Positions 1 to 10,852 of a stretch of 64,000 nucleotides of DNA are shown here, one piece after another. The DNA comes from Candidatus Thiothrix sulfatifontis (GTDB taxonomy: Bacteria; Pseudomonadota; Gammaproteobacteria; Thiotrichales; Thiotrichaceae), in assembly GCA_022828425.1 (NCBI GenBank), contig CP094685.1:2952046-3016045 (forward strand). The letters are read 5' to 3'. Every line of letters begins with the position of its first letter. Position 1 is the stretch's first letter. A program made the translations under genes and the position numbers. The notes beneath the pieces are model-generated. The model searched no databases and had not been told where the DNA came from. It worked only from the letters and a program-made list of their open reading frames with translations.

Positions 1-665
<665 letters not shown>

Positions 666-695
666 TTAACGCAGTTTCAAAAACAGTAGGCATAA

Positions 696-974
696 TTAAA
701 ACACTTCTGGGAAGAATCTCCGCATTATGCCGATGCCATAGAACCCATACTGGCATGGTACAGGCACGCCCTAAAAGCTGACTGGGAAGCACCCGCTGAC
801 GTAAAAGCTGATTTTGGCAATGCCAGCATCCTGCGAGATGGGCGCGTAGTCTTCAACATCGCAGGCAACAAATACCGCCTGATCGTCTGGATCAACTACC
901 CCTACCGCATCATGTACGTGCGTTTCATCGGCACACACGCCCAATACGACGCGATAGACGCACAAACCATCTGA
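696..974 (+). pseudogene. higB: HigB-type mRNA interferase, 5'-truncated (no start codon)
   Basis: The open frame encodes the body of a HigB toxin of the RelE superfamily, a ribosome-dependent mRNA endonuclease: FWEESPHYADAIEPILAWYR, then ADWEAPADVKADFGNAS, then GRVVFNIAGNKYRLIVWINY, ending YVRFIGTHAQYDAIDAQTI. Family members begin about eight to ten residues earlier (MRIISRKTLREFWE-like). Here the frame is closed by TAA at 693-695, and no ATG, GTG or TTG occurs before residue F4. The first in-frame ATG is deep in the last third. The toxin therefore appears to have lost its 5' end. The antitoxin gene follows after 8 bp and is intact. A non-canonical start cannot be excluded. Confidence 0.7.
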
Positions 975-982
975 GGCAAAAT

Positions 983-1336
983 ATGAACATTAAACCTATC
1001 CACACCGAACAAGACTACCAAGACACACTAACCATCATCAGCAGCCTAATGACTGCCGCCTATGGCACGCCCGAAGGCGACCGCCTCGACGTACTGACAA
1101 CACTGGTAGAAGCATGGGAGCGCGAACACTACCCAATGGCAGCCCCTGATCCCATCGAAGCCATCAAATTCGCCATGGAACAACGCGGGCTGGAAGTGAA
1201 AGATCTCATCCCCATGATCGGGCAAACTAACCGCATTTACGAAGTGCTCAATCGCAAACGTCCGCTAACCCTTAACATGATTAAAAGGCTGCACAAAGAT
1301 TTGGGCATTCCCGCTGAATCCCTACTCGCCGCTTGA
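983..1336 (+). CDS. higA: HigA-type antitoxin, XRE-family regulator
   Basis: A 117-residue antitoxin that would bind HigB and repress its own operon. The N-terminal half (TPEGDRLDVLTTLVEAWE) is the acidic helical segment typical of this HigA subgroup. The C-terminal half (IKFAMEQRGLEVKDLIPMIG through LTLNMIKRLHKDLGIPAESL) is a helix-turn-helix of the Cro/C1 type. The order toxin then antitoxin is the usual one for higBA. The start is the ATG at 983, 8 bp after the higB stop. With the toxin lacking a start codon, this is probably a surviving antitoxin that may still act as a DNA-binding protein. Confidence 0.85.
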   Translation: MNIKPIHTEQDYQDTLTIISSLMTAAYGTPEGDRLDVLTTLVEAWEREHYPMAAPDPIEAIKFAMEQRGLEVKDLIPMIGQTNRIYEVLNRKRPLTLNMIKRLHKDLGIPAESLLAA

Positions 1337-1350
1337 GCAACTAGCAGGCA

Positions 1351-1388
1351 ATAAAAAAGGGCTGCACCGTAAAAACGATGCAACCCTT
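1351..1388 (-). terminator. Intrinsic terminator downstream of tRNA-Ser
   Basis: On the minus strand the sequence forms a G/C-rich stem (AAGGGTTGCATCGT pairing with ACGGTGCAGCCCTT, with two G-T pairs) followed by a T-rich run. It lies 10 bp past the 3' end of the tRNA gene on the same strand. Confidence 0.75.
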
Positions 1389-1397
1389 TGATATTGG

Positions 1398-1485
1398 TGG
1401 CGGAGAGCGAGGGATTCGAACCCCCGGAGGTTTAACCCTCAACGGTTTTCAAGACCGCCGCATTCGACCACTCTGCCAGCTCTCC
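1398..1485 (-). tRNA. tRNA-Ser (anticodon UGA)
   Basis: The minus strand begins GGAGAGCTGGCAGAGTGG and ends with the matching GCTCTCC, discriminator G and an encoded CCA (88 nt with CCA). The anticodon stem GGTCT-TGA-AAACC places UGA at 1449-1451, reading UCA and other UCN codons. There is a long variable arm, as class II tRNA-Ser requires, and a normal T-loop (GGTTCGAATCC). Confidence 0.95.
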
Positions 1486-1623
1486 GAAGGATGCATATGT
1501 TACGCAAAGTGTTCGGCGATTTCCAGTGTTTTTTCAAACAAAGGTTGGATTTTCTGTGTGTCAGCCGATGGGTGGCTATGTTAGAATCCGCGATTTGTGG
1601 CTGCCCTAACCGAGACAGGCTTA

Positions 1624-2667
1624 ATGGATTCAAGCAAACCTTCTTTGACCTACCGTGACGCTGGCGTTGATATTGACGCAGGTAACACGCTGGTAGAACG
1701 CATCAAACCCCATGCGCAACGCACCAAACGCCCTGAAATGCTCAGCGGATTGGGCGGCTTTGGCGCACTCATGTCGATCCCGTCACACTACAAAAATCCG
1801 GTGTTGGTATCCGGCACGGATGGCGTAGGCACCAAACTCCGCCTCGCGATCGACACCGGCATTTACGACACGATTGGCATTGACTTGGTAGCAATGTGCG
1901 TCAATGACATTATCGTCAGCGGTGCAGAGCCGTTATTTTTCCTCGACTACTTCGCCACCGGCAAACTCGACGTTGATATGGCTGAAAGAGTCATTGCCGG
2001 TATCGCCGAAGGCTGTTCCCAAGCCGGTGCAGCACTCGCAGGCGGCGAAACAGCCGAAATGCCGGGCATGTATCACGGTGACGATTTCGACCTCGCTGGC
2101 TTCTGCGTCGGCGTGGTGGAACGTGACAATATTCTCGACAATTCCCGCGTACACCGCAATGACGTGCTGATTGGATTGGCTTCCAGTGGCCCGCATTCCA
2201 ACGGTTATTCATTGATTCGCAAAATCATTGAAGTCAGTGGCGCGTCATTGGATGAAGCCTTTGGTGACAGCACCTTAGGGCGTACTTTACTGGAACCGAC
2301 CCGCATTTACGTCAAAGCGATTCTCGGCTTAATGCGCCGCTACGATTTGCACGCCGTCGCACACATCACGGGCGGTGGTTTAACCGAAAATTTACCGCGT
2401 GTCTTGCCTGCCCGCACCAAAGCTAAAATCAGTTTGAGTAGCTGGCAACGCCCCGAAATCTTCAACTGGTTGCAGGAAAAAGGCGGCGTGGCGGATGACG
2501 AAATGCTACGCACCTTCAACTGCGGCATCGGCATGATCTTGGTCGTTCCCGCCGATAAATCCGAAGAAATCATTAGCACTTGCCGCTTGGAAAACATCAA
2601 AGCTTGGCAAATTGGCACGATGGATGCTTCTGACAGCGATACCCCTTTCGTCCAGTATGTCGATTGA
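1624..2667 (+). CDS. purM: Phosphoribosylformylglycinamidine cyclo-ligase (AIR synthetase)
   Basis: Makes aminoimidazole ribotide from FGAM using ATP, the fifth step of de novo purine synthesis. Visible family signatures are the N-terminal [15 protein letters not shown], the [17 protein letters not shown] nucleotide-binding stretch, [26 protein letters not shown] and [16 protein letters not shown]. The length of 347 residues is normal. The ATG at 1624 matches the usual N-terminus; a GTG 27 nt upstream is in frame but adds non-conserved residues. The 3' end overlaps purN by 11 bp, so the two are translationally coupled, a common arrangement. Confidence 0.97.
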   Translation: MDSSKPSLTYRDAGVDIDAGNTLVERIKPHAQRTKRPEMLSGLGGFGALMSIPSHYKNPVLVSGTDGVGTKLRLAIDTGIYDTIGIDLVAMCVNDIIVSGAEPLFFLDYFATGKLDVDMAERVIAGIAEGCSQAGAALAGGETAEMPGMYHGDDFDLAGFCVGVVERDNILDNSRVHRNDVLIGLASSGPHSNGYSLIRKIIEVSGASLDEAFGDSTLGRTLLEPTRIYVKAILGLMRRYDLHAVAHITGGGLTENLPRVLPARTKAKISLSSWQRPEIFNWLQEKGGVADDEMLRTFNCGIGMILVVPADKSEEIISTCRLENIKAWQIGTMDASDSDTPFVQYVD

Positions 2668-3322
2668 TCAGCATACAGCACTGCCTGCCTTGGTAGTGCT
2701 GATTTCAGGCAGCGGCAGCAATTTGCAAGCCATTATCGACGCGATTAAAGCCGGTCGCCTCAGGGCGCGGATTGTGGCGGTGATCAGCAATCGCGCCGAG
2801 GTGTATGGCTTGCAACGCGCTACCGATGCCGGAATTCCGACCGTCACGCTGGATCACACCCGCTTTGACAGCCGCGCCGCATTCGATCAAGCCTTGCAAG
2901 CGCAGATTGACGGTTTCGAGCCGGATTTGGTGGTGTTGGCGGGTTTTATGCGCATCCTCACCCCCGATTTTGTGCGCCATTACGCGGGACGAATGCTGAA
3001 TATCCACCCTTCCCTATTGCCACTGTACAAAGGTATTAATACCCATCGGCGCGTATTGGAAGATGGCGGGCATGAACACGGCGTGAGCGTACATTTCGTG
3101 ACCCCAGAATTGGATGGTGGCCCGGTGATTATTCAAGCCAAAGTGCCGGTGTTACCCAGCGATACGGAACAAAGCCTTGCGCAACGGATACAAGAGCAGG
3201 AACACATCATCTACCCACAGGCGCTCAAATGGTTTGTGGAAGGCAGATTAACACTGGAAGGCAATCAGGCAATGCTGGACGGGCAAGCCTTAACTCGCCC
3301 CGCCCAACACATCAGCCATTAA
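2657..3322 (+). CDS. purN: Phosphoribosylglycinamide formyltransferase 1
   Basis: Transfers a formyl group from 10-formyl-THF to GAR, step three of purine synthesis. The protein opens with the phosphate-binding motif [18 protein letters not shown]. It contains the catalytic block [14 protein letters not shown] (Asn and His of the active site) and the [19 protein letters not shown] segment. The start ATG at 2657 lies inside the end of purM. An upstream in-frame start at 2612 would add purM-overlapping residues and is not conserved. The stop abuts the stop of the convergent ppnP with no spacer. Expected size, 221 residues. Confidence 0.96.
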   Translation: MSIDQHTALPALVVLISGSGSNLQAIIDAIKAGRLRARIVAVISNRAEVYGLQRATDAGIPTVTLDHTRFDSRAAFDQALQAQIDGFEPDLVVLAGFMRILTPDFVRHYAGRMLNIHPSLLPLYKGINTHRRVLEDGGHEHGVSVHFVTPELDGGPVIIQAKVPVLPSDTEQSLAQRIQEQEHIIYPQALKWFVEGRLTLEGNQAMLDGQALTRPAQHISH

Positions 3323-3634
3323 TCAACCGAAGTGGCACACGTAGTGCAAATCTGCCAAGGTTTCAATATCGAAAGATGAATTTGCACCCACCTCAAACGA
3401 TTGCCCACCGGCGTAATCGACCCAAGCATCACTGCCCGCCAAGCGCACACGGCAGCGACCTTGCAACAATTCCATAATCTCCGGCGCACCCGTATTAAAC
3501 GTCAAGGTAGACGGTAAAATCACCCCCACGCTCTTACGGGTGCCATCCGCCAGCGTCACGGTGTGACTGACGCACTTACCCTCAAAATACACATTCGCTG
3601 TTTTAGTAACGCTGACATTCTCAAACTGACTCAT
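3323..3634 (-). CDS. ppnP: Pyrimidine/purine nucleoside phosphorylase (DUF1255 family)
   Basis: Family members are small one-domain cupins that cleave nucleosides with phosphate to give free base and ribose-1-phosphate. The 103 residues show the conserved N-terminus ([20 protein letters not shown]), a cupin core ([20 protein letters not shown]) and the terminal [19 protein letters not shown] plus YVCHFG. It lies tail to tail with purN, so a link with nucleotide salvage is positional only. No frameshift is seen. Confidence 0.92.
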   Translation of the reverse strand: MSQFENVSVTKTANVYFEGKCVSHTVTLADGTRKSVGVILPSTLTFNTGAPEIMELLQGRCRVRLAGSDAWVDYAGGQSFEVGANSSFDIETLADLHYVCHFG

Positions 3635-3648
3635 ACACTTCCTTTAAA

Positions 3649-4992
3649 CTATTGACCGGCAATGGTCATTTTATCAATCAAAATCGACCCGGTACGGATA
3701 CTACCACGCGCATCCACATCATCCCCAATCGCGACGATGCCTTGGAACATAGCCTTCAAATTTCCGGCAATCGTCACCTCTTCCACCGGATGCACAATCA
3801 TGCCGTTTTCGACCCAGTAACCCACCGCACCCCGCGAATAATCGCCGGTAATGCCATTGACACCGCTGCCAATCAATTCCGTTACCATCAATCCCGTACC
3901 CATTTGCGCCAACAAATCAGGGAAACTCACCCCCGTATCCGCCAGCAACAGATTGGTTGCGCCACTCGCACTGCCCGTGCTTTGCATTCCCAACTTGCGA
4001 GCGCTGTAACTGCCAAGGAAATAGCCTTGAATAATGCCATCTTTGACAATATCCCGCGCTTGCGTTGCCACGCCTTCGGCATCGTAGGAACGGCTACCCA
4101 AGGCTTGACGAATCAACGGGTCTTCACGCAACTGCACGAAATCGGGGAAGGCTTGTTGCCCAATCGAATTCAGCAAAAAGCTGGCTTTGCGGTATTGCGA
4201 ACCACCACTGATGGCTGACACCAATTGCCCAACCAACCCCCGCGCCATTTGCGGCACAAACAATACCGGCGCTTCACGGGTAGACAAGGAACGCGCATTC
4301 AAGCGCCGCACCGTGCGTTGCGCTGCCTCCGCGCCTACACTATCCGCCGATTCCAGCAACCCCGGCACGCGCGATACGCTGTACCAGTAATCGCGCTGCA
4401 TGGACTCGCCATCTTGCGCCACCACCGAACAGCTCAGGGAATGGCGCGTGCTGTGACTAACCCCCATGAAACCGTGCGAATTCGCGTACAAACTCATGCC
4501 CGCGTAGCTATCCACGCCCGCGCCTTCGCTATTGGTAATGCGGGCATCGTGTTCACGCGCCACCGCTTCGGTTTGCAGCGCCATGTCAATGGCCATGTCC
4601 GCATTCAATTCCCACGGATGGTACAAATCCAGCTTCGGAAATTCGCTCGCCATGCGTTCCGCATCCGCCAAACCGTTGAAATCGTCTTCCGAGGTATAAC
4701 GCGCAATCCGGCACGCCGCCTCCAAAGTATCCTCCAAGGCTTGCGGCGAAAAATCACCCGTCGAGGCATAGCCTTTGCGATGCCCAAAATACACCGCGAG
4801 ATTAATACCCTGATCACGGTGGTATTGCAGCTTCTCCACCTGCCCCATGCGCACTTCGACCGAAAGCCCCATGCTTTTGTCGATGTCGAGTTCAGCCGCT
4901 GTCGCGCCTTTGGCTTTGGCTGCCGCCAGCACCTGCTCCGCCATCGCTTGAAATTCAGTCGAGAGGTCGAAACGGTTGTCGAGTTCAATCAT
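3649..4992 (-). CDS. pmbA: Metalloprotease PmbA/TldE
   Basis: Partner subunit of the TldD/TldE heterodimeric metalloprotease, known for maturing microcin B17 and degrading unfolded peptides. The 447-residue product has the family hallmarks TEVRMGQVEKLQYHRDQGI-like sequence (here VEVRMGQVEKLQYHRDQGIN), VDSYAGMSLYANSHGFMG, QALGSRSYDAEGVAT and GVNGITGDYSRGAVGYW. The second ATG at 4992 has AAGGA 8 nt upstream and fits better than the ATG two codons earlier. It follows tldD by 11 bp, so the two subunits are made from one transcript. Confidence 0.94.
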   Translation of the reverse strand: MIELDNRFDLSTEFQAMAEQVLAAAKAKGATAAELDIDKSMGLSVEVRMGQVEKLQYHRDQGINLAVYFGHRKGYASTGDFSPQALEDTLEAACRIARYTSEDDFNGLADAERMASEFPKLDLYHPWELNADMAIDMALQTEAVAREHDARITNSEGAGVDSYAGMSLYANSHGFMGVSHSTRHSLSCSVVAQDGESMQRDYWYSVSRVPGLLESADSVGAEAAQRTVRRLNARSLSTREAPVLFVPQMARGLVGQLVSAISGGSQYRKASFLLNSIGQQAFPDFVQLREDPLIRQALGSRSYDAEGVATQARDIVKDGIIQGYFLGSYSARKLGMQSTGSASGATNLLLADTGVSFPDLLAQMGTGLMVTELIGSGVNGITGDYSRGAVGYWVENGMIVHPVEEVTIAGNLKAMFQGIVAIGDDVDARGSIRTGSILIDKMTIAGQ

Positions 4993-5003
4993 GGTCATTA
5001 TCC

Positions 5004-6452
5004 TTATGCTGTCGCTGTGCCGCCAACGGTTAAACCGTCAACCCGAAGTGTTGGTTGACCCACGCCCACGGGTACGCTTTGCCCGTCTTTACCGCACACG
5101 CCGATGCCGGTATCCAGTTGCAAATCATTGCCGATCATGCTGACGCGGGTTAACACATCCGGGCCATTACCGATCAACGTGGCGTTCTTCAAAGGTTTAC
5201 CGATTTTGCCGTTTTCGATTTGATACGCTTCCGAGGCAGAAAACACGAATTTCCCCGACGTAATGTCGACTTGCCCGCCAGAGAAATTCACCGCGTAAAT
5301 GCCTTTCTCCACCGACGCAATGATTTCTGCCGGATCATAGTCCCCCGCCCGCATGTAGGTATTGGTCATGCGCGGCATCGGCAAATTGGCGTAAGACTGA
5401 CGCCGACCATTGCCAGTGGATTGTGTCCCCATCAATGCCGCATTCTGACGGTCAAATAAATAACCTTTGAGAATGCCGTCTTCGATCAGCGTGGTGCATT
5501 GCGTTTGCGTGCCTTCATCATCCACGCTTAACGAGCCACGGCGTTGTTCCAGCGTGCCGTCATCCACCACGGTAATGCCTTTGGCTGCCACTTGTTCGCC
5601 AATCCGCCCGGCAAATGCCGAGGTGCCTTTGCGGTTAAAATCGCCTTCCAGCCCGTGCCCAATCGCTTCGTGCAATAAGACACCGGGCCAACCATTGCCC
5701 AATACCACGGTCATATTGCCCGCTGGCGCGGCTTCCGCATCCAGATTGATCAAGGCTTTGCGCACCGCTTCTTCGGCGTACTCTTGCGCCTTATTGCCAC
5801 TCACGAAGTAATCGAGGTTGAAACGCCCGCCACCGCCAGCCGTCGCACTTTCGGTTTGCCCATTGCGTTCCACGATAACGGAAACATTGGCGCGTACTAA
5901 CGGACGCACGTCAGCGGTCATGCGCCCGGTTTCATCCACCACCAAAATGATTTCATGCACGGCTACCATGCTCGCCATGACTTGGCGCACGTAAGGGCTG
6001 GTTGCCCGCGCAATGCTGTCAATTTGACGCAGAAAGCTGATTTTATCGTCTTCGGAAAGCGAGTTCAGCGGGTCATCCAGCCCGTAAAGCGGGCGTTGCG
6101 GGGTACGCACTGTCCACGCATTTACCGCGCCCGATTGCCCCGCACGGCTGATCGCACGCGCAGCTTTGGCAGATTCCAGCAACGCAGGCAGCGTGATTTC
6201 GCCGCTGTAGGCAAAGCCGGTTTGCTCACCGCAGACCGAGCGCACGCCCACACCTTGCTCAATGCTATAACTGCCGCTTTTGATAATGCCCTCTTCCAAG
6301 CCCCAAGATTCATGGCGGGCAGACTGAAAATACAAATCCGCCAGCGTGGTATCTTTAGTTAGAAGCTGGCTAAAGACTTGTTCCAAATGCGTTTCACTCA
6401 AACCCGTCGGGGCAAAAAATGCCTCACGAGCAAAATCGTATGCCTGTTTCAT
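5004..6452 (-). CDS. tldD: Metalloprotease TldD
   Basis: Catalytic subunit of the TldD/TldE protease. The zinc-binding HExxxH motif is visible as LLHEAIGHGLEGD, followed by NRKGTSAFAGRIGE and the conserved C-terminal glycine-rich block (GVGQPTLRVDGLTVGGTA). Length, 482 residues, is normal. Its start overlaps the stop of the upstream nitrilase gene by 4 bp (ATGA), and pmbA follows closely, so nitrilase-tldD-pmbA form one unit read leftward. Confidence 0.95.
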   Translation of the reverse strand: MKQAYDFAREAFFAPTGLSETHLEQVFSQLLTKDTTLADLYFQSARHESWGLEEGIIKSGSYSIEQGVGVRSVCGEQTGFAYSGEITLPALLESAKAARAISRAGQSGAVNAWTVRTPQRPLYGLDDPLNSLSEDDKISFLRQIDSIARATSPYVRQVMASMVAVHEIILVVDETGRMTADVRPLVRANVSVIVERNGQTESATAGGGGRFNLDYFVSGNKAQEYAEEAVRKALINLDAEAAPAGNMTVVLGNGWPGVLLHEAIGHGLEGDFNRKGTSAFAGRIGEQVAAKGITVVDDGTLEQRRGSLSVDDEGTQTQCTTLIEDGILKGYLFDRQNAALMGTQSTGNGRRQSYANLPMPRMTNTYMRAGDYDPAEIIASVEKGIYAVNFSGGQVDITSGKFVFSASEAYQIENGKIGKPLKNATLIGNGPDVLTRVSMIGNDLQLDTGIGVCGKDGQSVPVGVGQPTLRVDGLTVGGTATA

Positions 6453-7285
6453 GCTGTTCCTTGATTAATATTTTGTGTCGGGCAACGGTGGGACAGTACC
6501 GGAAAGGTCTTGCGGGTTTGTTGCAATGCATCCAAATCAATGTCAGCCAAAACCACGCCAGCGCCTTTTTCACACACCCCGCGTACCCGCCCCCAATAGT
6601 CCACAATCATGCTGTGACCGTAGGTCGTGCGTCCGCTGACGTGATACCCGCCTTGTCCGGGAGCAACCACGTAGCACAGGTTTTCAATCGCCCGCGCCCG
6701 CAATAACACTTCCCAATGCGCCTTGCCCGTCAATTCGGTAAAGGCGGCGGGAACCACTAAAATTTGCGCCCCCTGCTCGGATAAGCGTCGGTACAATTCC
6801 GGGAAACGCAAGTCGTAACACACTGACATCCCGACTTTGCCAAACGGCGTATCCACCACCACGGGCGATTTACCCGGCATAGTTGTGTCGCTCTCGGTAT
6901 AAACTTCCTGATTCTCGCTGAGCATGACATCGAAGAGGTGAATCTTGTCGTAACGCGCCACCACCTTGCCTTTGGCATCGTACATGAGCGAGGCGGCATA
7001 AGAACGCGCCGGATCGTCAGAACGCAGTGGAATCGTGCCTGCAATAATCCACACCCCGTATTTGCGGGCTTGCTGGCTCAAGAACGCCTGAATCGGCCCT
7101 TCCCCGAAGGTTTCCGCGACTTTCACTTTATCGGCATCGGCGGCTCCCATCATGGCAAAAGTTTCGGGAAGCACTACCATGCCTGCGCCGCGTGCTGCTG
7201 CCTCTTTAATCAAACGTCCCGCCTCCAATAAATTGGCCGGAACGTGCGGGCCTGCTGCCATTTGTAGTGCTGCGATCAACGCCAT
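6449..7285 (-). CDS. Carbon-nitrogen hydrolase, Nit1/deaminated-glutathione amidase type
   Basis: A nitrilase-superfamily amidase. The catalytic triad is in place: Glu about 41 (VVLPETFAMMG), Lys about 114 (RYDKIHLFDV) and Cys about 156 (GMSVCYDLRFPELYR). The Nit1-like spacing and the context next to tldD, yhdP and rng match the gammaproteobacterial gene whose product repairs deaminated glutathione; that substrate is inferred from family, not visible. The ATG at 7285 has GGGGAG at a good distance. An earlier in-frame start at 7300 precedes no ribosome site. Confidence 0.88.
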   Translation of the reverse strand: MALIAALQMAAGPHVPANLLEAGRLIKEAAARGAGMVVLPETFAMMGAADADKVKVAETFGEGPIQAFLSQQARKYGVWIIAGTIPLRSDDPARSYAASLMYDAKGKVVARYDKIHLFDVMLSENQEVYTESDTTMPGKSPVVVDTPFGKVGMSVCYDLRFPELYRRLSEQGAQILVVPAAFTELTGKAHWEVLLRARAIENLCYVVAPGQGGYHVSGRTTYGHSMIVDYWGRVRGVCEKGAGVVLADIDLDALQQTRKTFPVLSHRCPTQNINQGTA

Positions 7286-7327
7286 GCTGAATCTCCCCAT
7301 TGCTGTATGCGTAATCTCATTGTCTGT

Positions 7328-10300
7328 TCAATGCATCAAAACATCAACATCCGTCTTTTTGAAGGGTGCTTTTAACTCGATAATTTCCGGGGCGTCCCAC
7401 GCGCCAGTCACTCGGTAGCGTAAACCACCGGCGGCTTGCACCTGATGCGCGGCGGATTTTTCTGTCAAGGAATTCCATAACAACATCGCCGCGCCACCGC
7501 CAAGGCCACCCACGGCGACGCCGACCACCGGCAAAGTTGAGCGCAGGTTTGGCACGACCGTCACGGTATGATTCAACGTTTTGCGGCTCAGATCGAGACT
7601 ACCTTCGATGCCCGCCACCATTGCGGCGGCTTCGATGAGGGTATCGTGGGTTGTCAGCACGCCGTTTTTCAAACGAAAACTGCCGGTGATGGCATCAAAC
7701 GCCACGCCTTGCACCGTCATATCGTGGAAATCCAACGCCAGTCGGGTCGGCAAACGTTGCGCATCCAGCAAACCCAGTAAACGTCCCAAACCGGGGTCAA
7801 CATCCGTCAAACTGCCCTTGGCAAGCTTGGCTTGAAGTTCCCCATTCACCGTTGCCAGTGCGACGCTAAACGGTGCGCCCTGCCAATGCAATTGCGCATC
7901 AGCGGTTAATGCACCGCCTTGCAAGGCCGCAACCTTACCCGGTTTTGCTAACAGCTTACCCGGTTCAGCCACCGTTGCCTTGGCGGTAAGTTCGGTGTGA
8001 GAGGTGCCGTCCACCGCTATGTACCAGCGCCCTTTCGATGCGGATAACACCATCAGCGGATGCCGGATTTCCAACTGCTCAACCAACAACGCATCGCGGG
8101 ATTTATTCAAGTTAAGCTTAAGCGACTGAAGCGGGAAATCGCCCTTGCTGCAATCGGTACACGTAAACCGCATGGAGGGAAAATTCACCGGCGACAACCC
8201 CTCACCCGCTGTCGACGCGCCCGTCGGCAACTGCTTACCAAGCTGATCAAGATCAAGGTGTTGCGCATCAATATTCACCCGCCCACTTGCCATTGCCTTG
8301 ACTGGTAAATGCGCATTGGCTTGTAAATTATCTGCCCGCACATGCACTTTAAGAATGTCACCACCGCTCACATTCACTGTCGCCTTGCCAAGCGACTGCT
8401 TACCCAGACTCAGCTTGCTTACCGTCAAATCGGCTTGAAATTCAGCAGGCACGGGGGTAGGTGTCGCCCCTGTACCACTGAGCATTCCCAGCCCTTGCCA
8501 TGCCAGCAAATCCAATTCTGCCAACTCACCGCCGACACGAATCCCACTGGTAGGCAAGTCAACCGCCTGACCGCCCACGCCGATGCCAATGGCCGTTGCT
8601 TGCTTGCCCTTGTGCGGCAAACGCGCGTGCACCTGCAAATGTTTGCCCAACGTCACCAAAGCCTGCCAAGGTTTCGCCGAATCAAACGGCAAATCAACGT
8701 CCACCATTAATTCACGCGCCTCTGCTGCGGCTTTGCCAAACGGCGGCGGCAAAGCAATCGCCACGCCTTGCAATTGGCTACGCGCCGACACTTTCAAGCT
8801 CGCAAGTGCCTGACCTGTGGCAACATTCGCACCAAACGCGGGCAATTGTAGCCGTGTCTCCACTGACGCCGTGCCGCTCAGATAATCACGCAAACTGGCG
8901 AGGCTTTCCGGCAAAAATACCGCTGGTTGCTGCTGTTGTTGCAAATCGACGTTGATAATGCCTTTCGCTTTGTCGGTACGCGCTGACAATTTAAGCGGCT
9001 GCTTACGGTATAGCCCGCTGGCACCCGTCACCGTCACGCCATGCTGGTCAAAATGCACGTCACCCTGCAATTGGCTAAAGATTTGCTCATACGCAGGAAT
9101 CGCAAAACGGTTGCCCTGCAAACTGACCACTCCATCCACCGCCACGCCTTGTTGCTCCAGCGTGGTTTGTTTTAGCGGCACATCCAGTTTGAGGTGCAAT
9201 CCTGACTTGCCGGAAAACTCAGCAACTTGCATAAAATCACGCAATTGACGCCCAATCGGGGCATCTTGCAAATAATTCATGTGCGCTTGCAGATCCCCTT
9301 GGGTCTTCAAATCAAGCAGCAGGTGCGTATCCGTGGTGTGCATGTCAGGAATAGCCACTGTGCCGCCAGTCACTGCCAAATCCATAATGCGAGCGCTATG
9401 TACCGTCGCATTCATATCCACATTGTGGAAATGCAACTCTCCACTCACCTCGTTAGCGACCGGCCATTCGGGTAAATACGCCAGCACCCCGTTTTCAATG
9501 TCAAAACGAATATCAAACAACCCAGGCTGCTGCTGAAATGGAAAATCCGCCGGATTCCCGCGCAATACAAACTCACCCTTGGGCACGTTGCCGTTCACAA
9601 TGGCGGTTTTCAACCACCGTTTGGTGTTATCGGGGAGAATCGAAGGAATGTAATCGCGTACATTGTCCAAAGTATGGCGTGTCGCAAACGTCATGTTGAG
9701 GTCAGCCACCGGGGATTGCTGCGTCGGTAGCGCCAGTGTGCCGGTACCTTGCAGCGTCAGATCGGGGTTTTCAGCCTGCAAATGGCTAAGGTGCCAATGC
9801 CAGCCATCGGCCCTGACTTGCCAATCCAAATCCGCTGCCAAAGAATCCAACGGTAAAGTCTTATCAAACCATTGTGGGTAAGTTAATGCACTGTCGTTGA
9901 TCTTGACCTTGACGCGCCCACCTTCATTAGCAGCGGTAAACGTGGCATTCACGCCGTGCAACGCCGGGGTTTGGGCATTGCCTGTCCAACCCAAATGCTG
10001 AATTTCACCCTCACCACTGATGTGCAGTGGTTTACCCGCTACCGACTTGATGGTGGCATCCAGCTTCAAACCACCGGCATTCACGCCGTAGTGTTGCAGT
10101 AACGGCGACGGCAGCGCGGCAAGATTAAAAATCTGCGTGCGGGTGTGAAGCGTGCCATCCCATTGCGGATTTCCTTTAGAATCAGCGACTTGGTGCAACA
10201 CTGCATCCAAGCCCAAGGTTTCACCAATCGCGGGGGGAAAGAGTGCATCCGTCTGCAAAGTGATCTCATTCGGTAAAATTTCGCCGATGAATTGCAAATC

Positions 10301-10852
10301 ACTCAACGTCAGGGTGCGGTGGTTGGTGGCATCCATCCAGTGCACGAAACCGCTGTTGATGCTGATGCGGATCGGCGATTGGCGCTCAATATTCAGCGCG
10401 GTATTTTTCTGCCCCGGCAAAGGAAAACGCAAGCCCTGCACTTCCGGCAGCGCATTGGCTTCTTGACGCAGGATAAATTCGACGCCTTCCAGCACAATAT
10501 CCGCCGGTTGCAAACGCAAGGTGCGTAAGCTTTCGCGCCAGTCTACCGTTAGACTCAGTTGGCGGATTTGAATCGGGGATTGCCCAGACGCATCGGTCAG
10601 TTGCAAATCTTCCAACACCCAGCGCAATGCCTCGCTGTCACGATCGACACGAATTTGCCCGATGCTGATCGGATTACCGACAAAACTCGACAATTCCTGT
10701 TCCAGTATGCCTTTGTAGTCGTCCACCATCGGCAACCACAAGTGCGCCAACCCCACCAATGCGACCAACAAAATCGCCCAGTGGAAAAAGAAGGTGAGCA
10801 GCAGGTAGGTCAGACGTAATACAAAGCCACCCTGCCTCCTAGAGAAGTACAA
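7328..10852 (-). CDS. yhdP: YhdP, AsmA-family phospholipid transport protein
   Basis: A 1174-residue inner-membrane-anchored periplasmic protein. One membrane segment lies near the N-terminus (LLLTFFFHWAILLVALVGLAH), then a very long beta-rich bridge, and a C-terminal glycine-rich hydrophobic stretch (VVGVAVGGLGGGAAMLLW). Family members form lipid-conducting bridges between inner and outer membrane. Length and gene order (rng, yhdP, nitrilase, tldD) are standard. The start is uncertain: TTG at 10852 overlaps rng by 14 bp, and a strong AGGAGG sits just inside the frame with no good ATG after it. Part of the large leftward operon. Confidence 0.9.
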   Translation of the reverse strand: MYFSRRQGGFVLRLTYLLLTFFFHWAILLVALVGLAHLWLPMVDDYKGILEQELSSFVGNPISIGQIRVDRDSEALRWVLEDLQLTDASGQSPIQIRQLSLTVDWRESLRTLRLQPADIVLEGVEFILRQEANALPEVQGLRFPLPGQKNTALNIERQSPIRISINSGFVHWMDATNHRTLTLSDLQFIGEILPNEITLQTDALFPPAIGETLGLDAVLHQVADSKGNPQWDGTLHTRTQIFNLAALPSPLLQHYGVNAGGLKLDATIKSVAGKPLHISGEGEIQHLGWTGNAQTPALHGVNATFTAANEGGRVKVKINDSALTYPQWFDKTLPLDSLAADLDWQVRADGWHWHLSHLQAENPDLTLQGTGTLALPTQQSPVADLNMTFATRHTLDNVRDYIPSILPDNTKRWLKTAIVNGNVPKGEFVLRGNPADFPFQQQPGLFDIRFDIENGVLAYLPEWPVANEVSGELHFHNVDMNATVHSARIMDLAVTGGTVAIPDMHTTDTHLLLDLKTQGDLQAHMNYLQDAPIGRQLRDFMQVAEFSGKSGLHLKLDVPLKQTTLEQQGVAVDGVVSLQGNRFAIPAYEQIFSQLQGDVHFDQHGVTVTGASGLYRKQPLKLSARTDKAKGIINVDLQQQQQPAVFLPESLASLRDYLSGTASVETRLQLPAFGANVATGQALASLKVSARSQLQGVAIALPPPFGKAAAEARELMVDVDLPFDSAKPWQALVTLGKHLQVHARLPHKGKQATAIGIGVGGQAVDLPTSGIRVGGELAELDLLAWQGLGMLSGTGATPTPVPAEFQADLTVSKLSLGKQSLGKATVNVSGGDILKVHVRADNLQANAHLPVKAMASGRVNIDAQHLDLDQLGKQLPTGASTAGEGLSPVNFPSMRFTCTDCSKGDFPLQSLKLNLNKSRDALLVEQLEIRHPLMVLSASKGRWYIAVDGTSHTELTAKATVAEPGKLLAKPGKVAALQGGALTADAQLHWQGAPFSVALATVNGELQAKLAKGSLTDVDPGLGRLLGLLDAQRLPTRLALDFHDMTVQGVAFDAITGSFRLKNGVLTTHDTLIEAAAMVAGIEGSLDLSRKTLNHTVTVVPNLRSTLPVVGVAVGGLGGGAAMLLWNSLTEKSAAHQVQAAGGLRYRVTGAWDAPEIIELKAPFKKTDVDVLMH

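Noticed and set aside
4225..5058. 277-residue plus-strand frame opposite pmbA
   Set aside because: Arg/His-rich antisense shadow of pmbA with no family pattern; pmbA is fully supported on the other strand.
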